DNA of 58,655 bases, taken from Planctomycetota bacterium (GTDB lineage: Bacteria; Planctomycetota; Planctomycetia; Isosphaerales; Isosphaeraceae). Made by a program: the position numbers and the translations under genes. The stretch lies in the NCBI GenBank assembly GCA_021791715.1, contig JAJYWB010000005.1, positions 1-58,655 on the forward strand, in the 5' to 3' direction. The notes under the pieces were generated by a model. The model did not search any database. It was given only the letters and a program-made list of their open reading frames with translations, and was not told where the DNA came from. Below, in pieces: positions 57,846-58,655 of the stretch (within the stretch, counting starts at the first letter, position 1; every line of letters starts with the position of its first letter).

Positions 57846-58655
57846 GTGTTTCGCACGATCGTCGTTTTATAATCCGCTTTGGAGCGAGCATCAAGTTCAT
57901 CCTCCGTCGACGACTTGTATGAGCCGGAGACTCCGCGAGATTCAACCCGGCGAGGTTCGGTCGCAATCGACGCTTCGGGTAAACCTCATGATAAAACGTC
58001 GCTTGATCTTTGTCTTATTCATCACGTCATTGATCTCGGCTTGCGATTCCTCCGTATCGGCGCGTGAGGACCCTCAACCCGCGAAGCTCTCGATCGATTC
58101 CATCGCTCAGGGAGTCGCCGATTATTATCGACAAATCCATGAGCTCAAAGGGCTTCATCTCGTGTACGAGATGGCGGTCGAGAACCGTTTCCCCGATCTA
58201 TCGCCTTCGTTTGCGTGGAAGAACGTAAAAGGTGAGCATAAAATTCAAGGAACGAAAAGTTATTACCGAGTGACCGGGGATCCAGTGAAAAAAATCTTAT
58301 CCGAGTTGAACGATACATTCACATGGGACGACCGGATTGGAATGTGGGATATAAACTCGCGGTTATTCGATATCGAACCGAAGATGTTGCCAAGACACGC
58401 AATGTTTGCTTTTCTGTTACAAGCGTTGTATTTTGAACGTGAGATCGACGTAACAAACGACGGTAGCCCGATCGATTATAAAACCAAAACCGACGATTAC
58501 GCCCTGCCCGTTTGTTTCCTGACCAATAAAGCCTCTTATCAAGTTTTACCGAACCTCGAAGTCGTGGGGGGCGTCGCGTGTCATGTCGTCGAACGACTTG
58601 GATATGATAAAATATGGATCGACGCCGAACACGGGTTTTGTCTGATGAAGCGAGA
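57846..58655 (+). repeat. Direct repeat, second copy (810 bp, continues past window)
   Basis: Gap-free match to 56075-56884. The left edge is sharp: similarity starts at GTGTTTCGCACGATC in both copies. The right edge is outside the window. Confidence 0.93.
57988..58655 (+). CDS. LolA-like exported protein, copy 3 (partial)
   Basis: The frame is open from the ATG at 57988 to the window end (about 222 codons) and is co-linear with copy 2. The start and signal peptide are the same. Residues differ in two patches: DLSPSFAWKN in place of GQSAAFGWMN, and GDPVKKILSE in place of ADPLIKNSSD. In both patches copy 3 is closer to copy 1 (AFAWNN; GDPVVRN) than copy 2 is. No frameshift is present, so it appears functional. 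Confidence 0.7.
   Translation, partial: MIKRRLIFVLFITSLISACDSSVSAREDPQPAKLSIDSIAQGVADYYRQIHELKGLHLVYEMAVENRFPDLSPSFAWKNVKGEHKIQGTKSYYRVTGDPVKKILSELNDTFTWDDRIGMWDINSRLFDIEPKMLPRHAMFAFLLQALYFEREIDVTNDGSPIDYKTKTDDYALPVCFLTNKASYQVLPNLEVVGGVACHVVERLGYDKIWIDAEHGFCLMKR

Overview
The window looks like chromosomal DNA of a planctomycete, most likely of the Isosphaera/Singulisphaera group. Support: a 23S-5S rRNA pair with no 16S gene in the preceding 1.3 kb, a DUF1559 pseudopilin with the H-x9-DG tail motif, a giant beta-helix surface protein with the planctomycete N-terminal LESRTLLSA-type tag, a PEP-CTERM protein, many exported proteins of unknown function, and a GATCG-rich, high-GC codon style. This is an inference from gene content; no database search was run.

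Layout. 1-4.6 kb: tandem 100-bp repeats, an rRNA boxA-like site, then 23S and 5S rRNA and a terminator. 5.2-16.2 kb: a DUF6263-like exported protein, a membrane-anchored sigma54 activator, an alpha/beta hydrolase, a PEP-CTERM beta-propeller-like protein and the beta-helix protein. 17.4-19.0 kb: DAHP synthase behind a long leader containing two short ORFs, one of them aromatic-rich, and a strong terminator, which together look like an attenuator. 19.1-24.5 kb: an exported sugar-binding-fold protein, a C45 hydrolase, a YhaM-type HD exoribonuclease and a PYROXD2-like oxidoreductase. 25.2-30.9 kb: the flagellar block flhA-flhF-flhG-fliA. 30.9-44.5 kb: mostly housekeeping genes (methyltransferase, DUF6174-like lipoprotein, DapA-like aldolase plus OYE-type reductase, aspS, sugar dehydrogenase, htpG, prfB with a programmed frameshift, glyA).

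44.5-58.7 kb is accessory and envelope-related, partly lower in GC. A multi-TM DUF6798-like protein and a PIG-V-like mannosyltransferase are followed by a cassette that is the main discovery candidate. A near-consensus sigma70-type promoter whose spacer holds an 11-G tract precedes a 102-aa exported peptide with 8 cysteines in its mature part. A terminator hairpin follows, then a membrane-anchored C39-fold peptidase with an intact catalytic set, an alpha/alpha-toroid-like protein, a LolA-like protein, a GT39-type glycosyltransferase, an ALG5/DPM1-type GT2 and a DUF1559 pseudopilin. The four genes from the peptidase to the GT39 enzyme overlap end to start. Two further LolA-like copies follow, products of a recent local duplication that also carried in a fragment of the DUF6798-like gene's 5' end.

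The cassette reads as a possible switchable system for exporting, trimming and displaying a disulfide-rich peptide at the cell envelope. No CRISPR array, transposase, integrase or tRNA gene was found.
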